Assembly: GCA_028023455.1 (NCBI GenBank)
Contig: JAQFVV010006427.1
Coordinates: 1,428,001 to 1,492,000, forward strand
Reading direction: 5' to 3'
Length of the DNA: 64,000 bases
DNA from: Epiperipatus broadwayi
Lineage: Eukaryota; Onychophora; Udeonychophora; Euonychophora; Peripatidae
In this document: positions 10,716 through 22,666 of the stretch, one piece after another
How the letters are laid out: every line of letters begins with the position of its first letter
Numbering within the stretch: position 1 is the first letter of the stretch
The notes under the pieces: model-generated
The model's database searches: none
What the model was told of the DNA's origin: nothing
Seen by the model: only the letters and a program-made list of their open reading frames with translations
Made by a program: the position numbers and the translations under genes

Positions 10716-13070
10716 TATCTAATGCTTTTATGATACATCTGTAGTATTCAAATCTATTTTGCTAGGGGTTTGAAATACTGGCTGAAGAAGGTTATGGAAA
10801 TAGTATGGGGAGGGACTGCTATGACTTTGTAAAATGTGGGAGTAAAAGGACACACACAAAGAGAAATAAGACAGTAAAAGTATGTAGAGTGGTAAAATAA
10901 AGGATCTCTCAAGAGAGAAGAAAGGTTCCATGTTTTAAACTAGAACTACGATTTGTAAGGCCTAACTCTAGGGTTTAATAAAAAATGATATTAACATTTC
11001 AACAATGAGAGTCTTATAGATTTAGTGCTTTGGGGACAGGATTAATAAATTTAGTATAAAGATAAAGTGAATCAAAACTAATTTGTACATATTTCCTGTA
11101 CATATTTAAATGTTTGTTTAATAAAGTTTATTACTTAAAATAAATAAAAAATTAGGTAAAATAAGAGCACTATCAATAGCTAATTTAATTGCAATAATTA
11201 TTTCACTATAACACATAGCTTATTTTTAAATGCTTACTTTTTTGTATGTTTTTTTTAGATATAGTTTGAGTAAGACACATAAGAGGTGGTATCGAGATTT
11301 TTTTAGTTTCATTTGATAGCTTTTAAAGTCAACTTTAATATATTTTAAGTAAAGGGCAAATTATTCTTTTCTTTCAGTTGAAAGCTTGCTTTAACTTATA
11401 ATAAAATAAAGTTATTTTACATCTTATTTTAAAGTAAAATCATAGTATCAAAGAAAGTTAGCTTACAATATATAATTCTGTTAAGCACTTTTAATAATAA
11501 ATTTAAAAACTGATCTTAGAATTTCAATATGTTTTATTTTATTTTTTTTTTGTTTTAATTTAAAGGTTGATTTCAATTACAATATAATAAAGTTACTTTA
11601 CAATTACTTTAAAGTAAAATAAATATACATGTTAAAAAAAGATTTAGTGATATATGCATAAACTACAAATGTCAAATTGATTTAAAGTAAAATTATACTA
11701 TTGAAGAAAGTTCTTTTACAAAATAGATTTTGTAAGCACTTTTTAAAAAAAGATGTCAAACATTTTTTACCAGAAAGAATATCTTTATATTTTAAATTAA
11801 AATGATTTATTATACATATATATGATAATGGATATGTACTAAATAAGATATATACATTAGGGATATACATATTAACTTACTGCAGAAATATCTAGGAATA
11901 TATATAAACTATTAGAGTTAAGTCCATTTAAAGTACCATATGGTTAGACATTTTCATTTATTACAAACTTAAAAATAAATGGAGTAAATATATTTTGTAG
12001 TAAATATTTTTATTTGTCATTCACTAAAAATCAAAAAAATTAATTGTTTCTTCAACTGCAATTGGAGTTTTTAGGCTGAACTTGAAATGAAAGTGTGGGA
12101 GGTCCAGCAATTAATTAATTCCATCCTTATGTGAACCCACTACCACCACACACACACATACATGCACAAGTTTATTTTAAGTTCAATCTAAACACCCACT
12201 TGTGATTGAAAAAACTTATTTTTTTAGTTTTAATACATGATAATAAAATTATTTACTATAACATAATTTTTACTTCTATTTATTTATATTACTAAAGACA
12301 ACAGCTGTTCTGCACTTCACCATATCAAAATAATTAAAATTTTCATTTTTAAATTCATAATCATTCAAAATAAAAGTTGGTGAAGATTTTCCTTTTATTA
12401 AAAATAGCATACTAATAAAGAATTTTCGTTTTTTGAACATTAATTACTAAAACAAAGTCTTTATATCTTAAATTCAAAATATAAAATACAATTTATATAC
12501 CATCTTTTTAACTAACAAAAATTGCATAATAATCAACATACCATAAATACAGAATTTAGGAAATGCCTGTTTTGGCTCTTAATCTATTCAAATTAAAAAT
12601 TCCACCATCAAACTTTTTTGCCTCTTTGAGTACATTTTTAAGAAATCAGAGGCAGTTGAGTTTTTTTTCTTAAACAGCAGAGAAATTCCTGAGGAATATG
12701 ATTTATTAACCTATTATTGTTTACAAACTGTTAAAAAATATGGGAGAAATAAAACAAAATTATATTGTCTTTCAATATTGTTTTAATTACATTTTTGCAC
12801 TTATAAAAATAATAATGCTATAGTCATCAATTTAACAGAAGATTTCAAATCTGAATGAAGCTATTATTTCATATTGTCTAAGCAATTAATTATCTACTGA
12901 TGACTAATAGCTACTCTGTTTTAATTAGATAAATGGTAATGTATTAATCATAAACAAAAAATAAATATGAAGCAATCTATAATCCTAATTGGGGATTAAA
13001 TATAAAAGAATCATCCATTTTTATATTTATAGAATTTATAAATTATAATAAAAACAGCATGTAAAAGAAC
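10716..13070. other. AT-rich spacer with a degenerate direct repeat
   Basis: No gene seen. At 11428-11505 and 11681-11750 a diverged block starting TTAAAGTAAAAT and ending TAAGCACTTTT recurs with a 253-bp offset, with a third partial AAAGTAAAAT at 11611. A short CA-rich stretch lies near 12143-12165. Confidence 0.5.
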
Positions 13071-13071
13071 A

Positions 13072-13245
13072 AACAGACAGATAGATAAGTAGTTTAATGG
13101 AAAAAGTAATTGATATATAAATAGATATATAGGTATGTATGTAAGTAAATAAATGAATGGGTAGTAGATGAGGGGACCCACAGGTAGGTAGGTAGTTTAG
13201 TAAATAGGTAATATTGTAGATAAATATATGATTGAATGGATAGAT
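13072..13245. repeat. Degenerate GATA/GTAG tetranucleotide tract
   Basis: An imperfect tetranucleotide-like tract (AGACAGATAGATAAGTAG, then GTAGGTAGGTAG, then TAGATGG). The minus-strand frames over it, rich in Y, I and T, are only translations of the repeat. Confidence 0.75.
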
Positions 13246-13571
13246 GGAAGAAGCATAAATAAATTGATACATTGGAACACATGTTTAGAAAACGAATAGA
13301 TTGATTTGTCGATAGTTAAATTATTTCATTGATTGAGTTTAAAAAATTTAGAATTATATTTTTTTAATAAATGAAAGTTTTTAATTTGTATTAAACTGCA
13401 CTATGAAAATATAACCCTTATCTTTGATATGATATTTAACTGCCATCTTTCTTTCTGAGTTTTTTTTTTTCAACAGAACAAATCAAAAACATTGGTAATT
13501 ATAATATTTTGGCCATTGATCTCAATTTTCTAATATAAATTTTTTAATCTTGATTTTTTTTTTATTACTAG

Positions 13572-13777
13572 GTTGTTTTGAAATTTCTAAATAATAATTT
13601 GTGTGTGACTTTGGCAAACATATGGATATTAAATCACGGAATGCTTACACAATATGATGTACTTTTGAACTTCGCAAATATAATCAGGAAATATATACAC
13701 GCTGGAAAAAGTTTATTTTGGAAAAGATTATCTTCATTTGATATTTATATAAAACAATTCAATAATATTATTAAATA
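13572..13777 (+). other. Exon-like open stretch after a splice-acceptor signal, unrecognised
   Basis: A long T tract ending in TTATTACTAG (AG at 13570-13571) is followed by about 68 open codons ending in TAA after NNIIK. There is no ATG at the start, which fits an internal or last exon. The predicted residues are mixed rather than repeat-like (NHGMLTQYDVLLNFANIIRK, then GKSLFWKRLSSFD). I recognise no family and see no partner exon nearby. It lies next to the 3' end of the minus-strand RTE relic. It could be a true terminal exon or a chance frame in AT-rich DNA. Confidence 0.25.
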
Positions 13778-13949
13778 ATATTATTACAATGTGTATACTA
13801 AAAATAAAATACCATTGATAAAAATTAACAAAATTTGGTCCATTTTAACTTTGATAAATCATTTCAAAACTATACTATTAGAAGATGAGTCTTGGATGAA
13901 ACATCACACTTTTGTTAATTCATTTCTAGATAAATGCATATTTTAAATA

Positions 13950-15260
13950 TATATTCATTACATAATATCTAAGTTGTCATCAGCATATTTTTTAAATATT
14001 ATCACCACAGCAAGTTTAATCCAGTTTCTCTGATCTACATATATTGTATCAAGCAAACTTTCTTATTCTATTCACCCAACTTACATAAAGTCTCTTTTGG
14101 TCTTTTACAATCTTTTCAGATCCAATTTCAAAATTCAACTGGCCATTTATTAGCATATCTTTTAGAAATATGTTAGTCCAGCTACACTTTGCTCTTTCAA
14201 TTTTTCAATAATGTCAATAATATTTGTTTGCTTTCTCCCCTTTATAATTTGTTTTGATTTCTTCTTATAACTTCGAGTATATGTCTCTAAGTGGTCTAAA
14301 GTTTTTGTAAATTTTATATCTATAAGTAAGAACTAATAAAATACATATATTAAAAACCTTTCTTTTCAAACATGTAAGCATATTTCCTTTTAATACTATT
14401 GTTTCTATCAAAAGTACTCCATCCAAATTTAATTCTATGATTAGCTTCATTCATTATATTTCTATCTGTATTAATAATATGACCAAGGAATATATGATTC
14501 CTTAATTTCTTCTAATTAATATTTATCAGTCTTCAATTCTTTTTTTAAAAAATCTTTAATTCTACTTTTTTACTTTCATCTGATAACTTTTACATTTCTT
14601 GAAACTCTGAAACATTATTTGCAAAATCAGTTACATCAGCTGCAAAATGTTGATTATTTAAATAATCTCCATTTATTTTATTCTTTTAGTTTCCCAATTT
14701 AATTTCCAAAATACATTTTTATAAAATTACTGTAAAATGTTTTAGAAATATGGAATCACCTAGTTGTATATCCTTCTCAACATCAATCTTATTAGTATCA
14801 TCATGTAATCTAATTATTGTTCTTGCATTTTGATCAATATTCTTCAGAATATGACAATATCCTATATCTATATCATAATAATCTGAAGCTTCAATAACCA
14901 TAAAAATACTTTTACAATCAGATATCTTTTCATAATTTATAAATTTCAAAGCATAATGACAACTCACTTTTCAAATTCATTTCCATAAACTTCATCAATA
15001 TTTCAATGTGATTTATGCTAAAACCATTCTTAAATCCAGCTTGTTCTTTTGACTGATTTAAATCTAAAGTTCATTGTAAATGAGTTGTAATTATCTTGGT
15101 AAATATTTTGTATAGAACTGCTATAAGACTACAGATCTCTGGGTCACAAAATGTTATAATAATTTTTGTTAAAGTTAATGAAAAACATTCTTCTACAACT
15201 GGTGATGATGTTAAAAGATTTATTAATTCTTTTGCAACATCCTTCATAAAAGAGACCTTG
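13950..15260 (-). pseudogene. RTE-type LINE reverse transcriptase relic
   Basis: Minus-strand reading gives, in order, the standard segments of an RTE-like endonuclease/reverse transcriptase protein. LLYKIFTKII-like text (about 15150-15100) is followed by NQSKEQAGFKNGFS, matching NQ..EQAGFR.G.ST. FINYEKISD (about 14940) corresponds to the catalytic F.DYEKAFD block, with D changed. TIIRLHDDTNKIDV and IQLGDSIFLKHF match IRLH..T..I...GVRQGD.ISPKLF. CLKRKVFNICILLVLTY (about 14370) matches CLKRKVFDQCVLPVLTYG. NIIDIIEKLKEQ precedes a WAGH-like site, and a C-terminal NWIKLA ends near 13951. The reading jumps frames many times and has stops. The endonuclease domain is missing, so it is a 5'-truncated, dead copy. 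Confidence 0.85.
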
Positions 15261-15299
15261 GAGCCAGAAACCTGTTATAGAAATTAATATATAAACCAA

Positions 15300-16487
15300 T
15301 AAAATGTAGATATTTAAGTTTTTATTTTAATAAATAGATAAAATTTTAATTATTAAAAAATTAATTAATATTTAATTTATTAAATAAATTTTAATTTAGA
15401 AAATAATTAAAAGATAAAAAAAATTGGAATTTTTTTTTAAATGATTAAATTTGTAAAATAAACTACAAATTTTTTAATTATATGGATACTATAAATTGAA
15501 AAGAATCTGCAGTTGGTTATTGCAAACAGTAAAACAGCAAGATTTAAGACAGGCAACAAAAAATTATTGATTAAATTTGTACATGGTTTGAGAGTTGATT
15601 TTATTAATATAAGCATTTTAAAAATTTAAATTGTCTCAAAAAAAAAAAAAAGAATACAGTGAATAATATTTATTTATGCAGATTGATATTGGTTAAAACA
15701 AATCAAATAGAAGAAATAATAATAGCACAAAAATATCTGGTCGTATTTGGAGAGATTATTTTAAAAAAACTTTTAATTAATGCATCATTCATATTTGCCA
15801 TAGACAAATATGAATGAGTATAGAAATAAATAAAAATGCATTAATAAAAAAAATTAATGGGTTTTAAATAAAAATTGCATCATTGATTGTTATTGTAAAA
15901 ATTAAAAAACTGAAATTAAAGTAGGATGATACATGGCAAAAAAAAAAAAGAATGGACTAATAAATATCAAGAAATAAGAAGCATGCTTGAAAAGAAAACT
16001 AATTTGAGTTAAAACAATAATATCAAAAAGTTTGTTGAGTCAAAGCTTGAGTTCTGTAGTCAAGATAATGATAGTACTTTTTAAAAAATGCATGAAATTT
16101 TTGTGAAAAAGTAAACAGCATATTAAAATGACAAAATTTTTAAAAAAAATCATAATCTATCCTGAAATAAAGAGCAAAAGTCTTAATTATTAGATCTGTT
16201 ATGTTTGTTGTAATTTATTTTTGAAAATGACAATTAAGTGTTAACATCATAATATCCTGAGTAGTTTGTGTCTGTGGTAAAATAATAGAATCAAGAGTTA
16301 AAGATTTCTGAATTGAAGCTCACTTTATAACTTCTAATGCTTACGAATCACATGACCTAAGTTATTAATCATTCTGTTGTTCTATTATCACAATATACAT
16401 TTAGAATAAGAATACTCACCAATCTTCCAGATCATCATTTTATTAAAATTGTATATAAGTAAATTCTTTTCTTGTGATCCAGGAATA
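15300..16487. other. AT-rich spacer with a short perfect hairpin
   Basis: No gene seen. The DNA is very A+T-rich. At 15786-15816 CATTCATATTTG and CAAATATGAATG form a perfect 12-bp stem with a 7-nt loop. Confidence 0.55.
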
Positions 16488-16604
16488 GTAATCTTACAAA
16501 GATTAAACTCTTCATACAATAGCAATACTCAGTGCAACCCAGGGTAATCAATGAATGCACTGAGTGGTGCTACTCTATGGAGAGTTTAGCTTCTGTATAA
16601 TCAG
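16488..16604. repeat. Fold-back element, arms of about 50 bp
   Basis: The left arm ends ACTCAGTGCA at 16536 and the right arm begins TGCACTGAGT at 16556; 19 nt lie between. The arms pair with scattered mismatches out to about 16488 and 16604, with blocks TAAACTCT and ACTCAGTGCA conserved. It could be a MITE-like element or a precursor-type RNA hairpin. No coding capacity. Confidence 0.65.
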
Positions 16605-19600
16605 CTTGTGTAAGCATAAAGAATGGTGATCATGTGAATAGTAATCTTATTAATGTGCAAAAATCGAGCAGGTTTTTTAACCCTATAGTAGACTAATAAT
16701 CATTTGATATATATATATATTTACTTTTTTAGAAAATATGATTTACTATAATATTGTAACAGTCCCTTAACTTCTCAGCTTTTTTTATAATCCCTTAATG
16801 TGCACTGTAATGTGAGAGATTTTTTTTAATGCAAAAGTGATAGATTACCAAATTATTTGACTAAATATGTGTCAAAAAAAAAAAAACTCTTTAAACTGAT
16901 TATAGTTTTATTTTCCTTAAACAAAATACAGATAAAAATAAGGTAAATTTGAATGATGAGTTGTATGCTATTTGGAGTTTTCGTATAAAAACAATATATT
17001 AAAAATATTCTTTGCACCTCATAAATAATCTTTCACATTGTCAGTATTGGTTGGTGGGTTTTGTTATGCAAAAGAAACCAACACTTATAAAACTAAATTA
17101 AAAAAAAAAAAAGCACAAATACTTCTTTGTTTTATTCTGTCTTAATGACTAATTTCATATTCTGGTTTGTTGTTTTGAAAAGTTTTAAAAATAATTGCAT
17201 CTCTAGTAAAATTATTCATCTCCTTTTATTTAAAAAAATATGGAAAACAAAGCATGATTTATTTTTTCTTTTTAAAATAAATGGTTATCATTATAAATTA
17301 TCTAGAGTATTTTTTATCAAGTTTTCAAACTAAAAATTTGTATATAAAGTCATAATAATGCCCATTTATATTTACATTAATTTCAAAGAGTAAAACTAAA
17401 AAAAAATGGAATGCTGAATATTTCACATTCCGCGTTCTCGTAAATCTATTTGTTGTATATACATATGCATACGAATGATATTCTTCGTGATATTTATAAT
17501 TTATAATGTTCTGTGATAATGAGCATATGGTACAGTAGCTAAAAGTTATTTAATCAATTCCGAGTTCAACTTATCACTTTGAAAGAATAACTATCAGATG
17601 ACCCTTTGAGCAACTATCAATATAATTATGTATAGTTTATAATGAATTCGGAATGTCCTATATGATTTCTTTGCAATGATATGTTATTAAACTCAGGATC
17701 TAAAACCTTCTAGATTAAAGATCAAATTATTACTTCTGGTTTTTTAATATTACATAACTCTTAAACAATAGACTATTTAATTATTTATTAAATATGGGAT
17801 TTTAGTTATTATATTTTTTAGTTATTGAATTGTTTTGTGGTATTGTGATAAGTGAATTAGCATCTCATGGATTCAAATCTGGAGGAGTTAAGAATTTGAT
17901 CATAAAGCTGAGAAATTCCCAGCATTGGATATTTTTTTACAGATACTCATCAATAAATAGTCATTCTGCTATTTTTAACTGCAAATTAACTTGGATCAAA
18001 ACATTTATTGTGTTTACGTTTGGGCATATTGCTTTATAATTAACTAAAAAAGTAAAAGATGGTTGCTAGAGGGTTGTATTATATCCTGCAATCTAAGTGT
18101 CATGCTCTTAGAACAAAGGCTCCTCACTAATGAAAGCCACAAGCTAGAAACTAGTCTGGGAATATTGGATGAGTAGGCACTAGATAGGGTTTTTATGCAC
18201 AAACTCTCTGGCATACATTGATTACTATGGCTTGCACTGGATGATATTATTGTATTGAGAGTTTGTTTATGTTATTGAATATATAATAAATGCTGGGAAT
18301 AAGAAAGAATATTTAATTATTAAAAAATATGCCTAACTTAAAAAATTATTTGGGGCAATCATATAAATCAACTGACCTAGAAATAAATAATAAATGACAT
18401 ATGAATATATAATAAATATTGTTCAAAAAAGGAAACATGATGGGCATATGATAGAACCATAATAAAAAAATCTGAAAGATAGCAAAGTTACTCTTATCAC
18501 TTCATGCAATAAGCATAGCTGTTTTTTTATTAATCCATGCATTGATTTCAATTTGAAAATATAGTCTCTAATTTATATTACATATAGTTAAAATAATATT
18601 AGTTTGTTTGATAAATCATAAACAAAGAAATGAAGATTAAATAGCAGTGATCAGCTCATAAATGGTTCACTCAAAAATTGGCAGAATATTATGCTTTGCA
18701 TGTATTACAAAATGTGTAAATAATAAAATTTAATTTTTGTTATAAAAAGAAATGCCATATAATTATATTATTTACTAACCAAGCCAATATAAGCTTATAT
18801 AAATAATCACATAATTAATTTGAAATCTTTTTTAAAAGTGTATATGCAAGCATGTAAGCATATAAGTGAATATGAATAGAAAACAGAAATATACATAAGC
18901 ATGGAGATATATGTAATGATCAGATTTCTACATTCATGCAACAAAATCCAGAGTCCTGGCAAATTATACCAAGGCTGATCTAGATAGGAGTTGAGATCTC
19001 GAATCTGATCGCATCTCAGCTCCTTCATCAACACTCCATGACTTACTACTCTATGAATGACATATATGAGGCTACCCTTGGAATTTCTTAGTTCATGTGC
19101 CAGCAGTAGCAAAGGGTGGAGCAAGAGACTCAGGGAATATTAATTTAATTACAACTATTTTAAATAAACATATACATTTATGGTTGGCTGGATAATGCAT
19201 ATATTAATCAGTAACACAATATTAAAAAATTTAACTAAAATTTGGGATTAAGAGATTTAACTAAGACTTGGGATGGATTATGAATGAGACTCAACACAGT
19301 AGTTGTAATTTAATATATTTTAATTAATCAATATAAAGCAAATAAATGTGAGTGCTTTAAAGGACACACACAGGTGTAAACAATGAAGAGCAATTTTAAG
19401 AACATAATCTCATCTGATGCACTATACTTTAAGATTTTGTTACAATTTTAATAATCTACGGTTTCTAATTATGCCTTAATTTCACTGTGCCTGACCTATT
19501 AGATTTGCGATGGTTAGGTCAGTGCAAGAATGTTGATTTATCATCATAACATTTAATAAAAGTCATTTAATAACAAACAAGTTGCAATAAGCTCTCTATG

Positions 19601-20735
19601 CAGATTATATATGTACAAATCATATTACAAGTTCAGATCAATGCTGAAATATTACATAACATTATGGAGGGATGAACTGGAGCTTTATAGTATGACTTCA
19701 GATACTATGGAATATATATATATATTACTAGAGAGTTGTGAATCTTGAATGTGCAGTTAATCAGGGGATTCAGTACAAAGTATTCGGTTCTCATGGACTG
19801 TATGACTCACTGCAAATAAAGTGAACACATAGTTCAGTGATCAGAGCAGCTTATAAAAACAATCTGCCTCATGTTCCAGTTCTAAAGAAGATCTGTCAAA
19901 ACTAAGGAGATGGGTGGCCATTAAAACCAGAAGCCCGTTCATATAAAACATACAGCAAGAAGTATATGCATGTATGTGCTTCCTAAAGACACATTCACCA
20001 TGCTAAACATAATATTAATTAATAACTTAAAAGTATGCAAAATTCTATAGTTTCGTTCCACAAAACTACCATACACCAGTTCATAATTAGCATTCTTAAA
20101 ACATGCTAAAAGGGAATACTTAAAGTAATCTAATTTCATTATCCAATCTGCATAGTTTATAATATAACTAAAAAAGGAGGTATAGCATATCTGGGGATTA
20201 AGCAATATATATATATATATATAATATGCTTTATAATTCATTCTTGCACTTATTAACTAATTACTTTATTACTTGCAAATCTAATGATAATAACAATAAT
20301 AATAGTAAGCTAAAAATAGTAGCTTAATGAAAATATTTAGATTTTCAGAATAAAGATTTGAGTGTGTGTGCTAAAGAGCAACATTACTTAATGTGGAGAG
20401 AGAGCCTCTAATCATTTCTTCCCCTCAAACTTTATTCATAAAATCAATCTCCATTCTGAACTGGGCATAGCATAAATTATAAAATAAATATACAAAAACA
20501 AATAAAGAGGCATGACCACAAATTAAAAGATAGAATAATAACTGAATAAGTTATTATTAACAAGTATTTAGAATTTTATATTTGAAGTTTATAATAAGCA
20601 AATTACAGGTATTATTTTAAACATTAAATTATAATTTTAAATCATAATTTACAGCTTGAAATTAGCTTTTAGTTTATTAAAACATTATTACAGTTTAAAT
20701 TCATGCACGGTTAATATTAGCTAGCTTGAGAGTTT
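16605..20735. other. AT-rich spacer, no gene assigned
   Basis: About 4.1 kb. The longest frame (minus, 19124-18807, 105 codons) is not protein-like beyond its first half and ends in a run of Y, I and S. Around 18950-19130 the DNA is less A+T-rich and may be an old interspersed repeat. TA runs occur at 16710-16721 and 20205-20222. Confidence 0.5.
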
Positions 20736-20739
20736 TAGA

Positions 20740-21000
20740 GATTCATTTTTAAACTTCTTAGAATTATTTTAAAGAGCTCTGCAAGGAAATTGTTACCACG
20801 TCTTCTTTGTTGAGGCTCCTAGATTACTATAATTCTAGGCTGGGCTGATCTATTTCTGATGCTGTCTTCTTAGCAGGCTGTGGGGCTTGAACTCCAGCTT
20901 GAGAATTGACCAATTTTTCTCAAGAAGGGATTGGCAGTGGTTGCTTTACTCAAAAATTCTCATGGTAAAATTTTAATGAGTGAACCCCCCTTAGCAAAAC
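20740..21000 (-). repeat. Possible tRNA-derived SINE remnant
   Basis: A less A+T-rich block. On the minus strand it holds GGAGTTCAAGCCCCAC (near 20897), close to a pol III B box. No clear A box is seen, so the call is tentative. Confidence 0.25.
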
Positions 21001-21689
21001 TTGAAGTTATTTATACTAGAAAAAAATGGTAATCCGAGCGGCCTGTTTACAACTTTTTACAAAGTTTTCTTAGTAATTAAAAATGCATAAAAATGAAAAC
21101 TTTGATTCTTTCTGGGCAAAACAATAATGGTCAACTGGTTACTCCTTGTTCTTAGTTTTTATTTTTAAAAGAACTTAAAAATTTTGACTACAAGTTTAAT
21201 TAATTACTTGCAGATGGTTTTCTAAGAATTACAACTTTTTATAAAAACAGATAACTTTTTTTTTAAAGAGTTTACATTCATAAACATTTTAATATATATG
21301 TGCATGTGACTACAACAGGAATTAAAATTTATATACAAATGCCTTTTAGTAAAGAATTTTTAAACCAAAAATAACACAAATCTAAATTAATTTAAAAGAG
21401 TTGTAATGCTTTTAAATCTATTGCATTATGACTTCTTTTGCATATATATGTAGGTAATTACACACATATAACAATGTTCACACCCTTAATTAAAATTATA
21501 TCATTTTATTAAATTTTAAATTTATAACAGTACATACACTTTACGCATACAAATATTAATATGACTGGTGGATGTGTATACCTATACAAATACATGCACA
21601 CACATGTAAATATATGCTATTACAATTAAAAATAAATTTCTAGAAGCTTATATATGTGGACTGGGATGGGTTTGAATTAGGGAAAAAGA

Positions 21690-21860
21690 TACTACTATGA
21701 AACATAGTAGGTAAAATGGGATGATGGCTAAATAATATCATTTCAATAGATATTGAAGCAGTCGGATCTGAGTTCGATCCTAGCTTCATGACATCTAGCC
21801 ATAAGCCCACTTCAAACCCTAGTACTAACCTTAAATTTCCAATGCAATGGGGCTTTATAC
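21690..21860 (+). repeat. Possible tRNA-derived SINE remnant
   Basis: GAGTTCGATCC at about 21770-21780 resembles a pol III B box. GATGGCTAAATAA about 50 bp upstream could be a decayed A box. The sequence after it is less A+T-rich than its surroundings. Family unknown. Confidence 0.3.
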
Positions 21861-22235
21861 ATTCAATCCACACTAATTTCCATAAAGAATAACTTATTTC
21901 ATAAATGCGTATTCAAATAACTAGTTTCAGATTTAAATTGATTAATTCTATTAATAAATTCATGATAGAATTATTCGTGAATTTATATGTATTATAACTG
22001 CGTGGATTGTGTGTATATATATATTTGTAAATATTTAAATATATATAATTGTTTGAAAGTTTCATTGCATCAGGAATGTTTGATTTTATTTTTAAATAAT
22101 TTGTTAAAGTTTTATTGATTAAAAGCTACATTCTTTCGATAAGCTTTCAGATTTTCCCTTTCCAAAAACAATAAAGTTTTATTAATTAGAAAAAAAGATA
22201 AGGATTTCCTAATTAAAATCATTTTCTGATTTTAA

Positions 22236-22265
22236 GAATTCATTTTCTAATTAGAAAATGAATTC
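22236..22265. repeat. 30-bp perfect palindrome
   Basis: The arm GAATTCATTTTCTAA is followed directly by its exact reverse complement, with no spacer, at the edge of the CpG-richer block. Confidence 0.95.
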
Positions 22266-22422
22266 AAGTTAATGAGTTTGAAAGCCTTATCGAAGGAATG
22301 TATCTAAAAACATCCAGTAAATCTAAAAACATTGATAATGAAAGAAGCGCTAGCCTGAAGGCATCAGAGGACAGTATATATAGCTCTGAAAAGTTTGAAA
22401 GAAAAAAGCCATCTTTGTTGTA
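22266..22422 (+). other. Exon-like open stretch, unrecognised
   Basis: After CAAG (a possible acceptor AG) a frame of about 50 codons runs to TAG at 22420-22422. Its middle reads MYLKTSSKSKNIDNERSAS and it ends KFERKKPSLL. It is serine- and lysine-rich and hydrophilic, like a disordered protein tail. Codon use is less A+T-rich than in chance frames nearby. No family recognised. The polypyrimidine tract before the AG is poor, so this may be non-coding constrained DNA. Confidence 0.22.
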
Positions 22423-22563
22423 GAGAAGTGCAGTAAACTCAGTGCATTTTAAATAGTGTTTCGATTATGGTGAAGGGCTAGAACATCAGGAATCTGGCTA
22501 CGGTTCCTGAAGCCCTTTGAGAATCTTCAATGAAGCTGCTAAATTCTTTCCGGACAAATCAGG

Positions 22564-22666
22564 CTGCCAAAATCAAATAAAATGCTGTTCAAGTAATCAA
22601 TCAAATGGTGCCTATGTTTTACCAACTCAGACATGTAACCTAAGGAGTCCAGCCTGGAAGAAATGG
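22564..22666 (+). other. Exon-like open stretch ending at a donor-like site, unrecognised
   Basis: Between AATCAG and a donor-like GG|GTAATG lie about 35 open codons whose residues (NQIKCCSSNQSNGAYV, then QTCNLRSPAWKKW) look mixed and cysteine-containing. The frame is open about 20 codons further upstream. No homologue recognised and no compatible neighbouring exon proven. Confidence 0.2.

Noticed and set aside
13036-13282. Two overlapping minus-strand frames of 78 and 62 codons
   Set aside because: They translate a degenerate tetranucleotide repeat. The Y/I/T/S bias is explained by the DNA repeat.
18807-19124. 105-codon minus-strand open frame, among the longest in the window
   Set aside because: The second half is Y/I/S-rich translation of A+T-rich DNA. 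No domain, no splice context and no recognisable homology. It probably spans an old repeat.
19939-20241. 100-codon minus-strand frame
   Set aside because: It starts in a TA run (YIYIYI), has no domain and no splice context, and its composition matches chance A+T-rich DNA.
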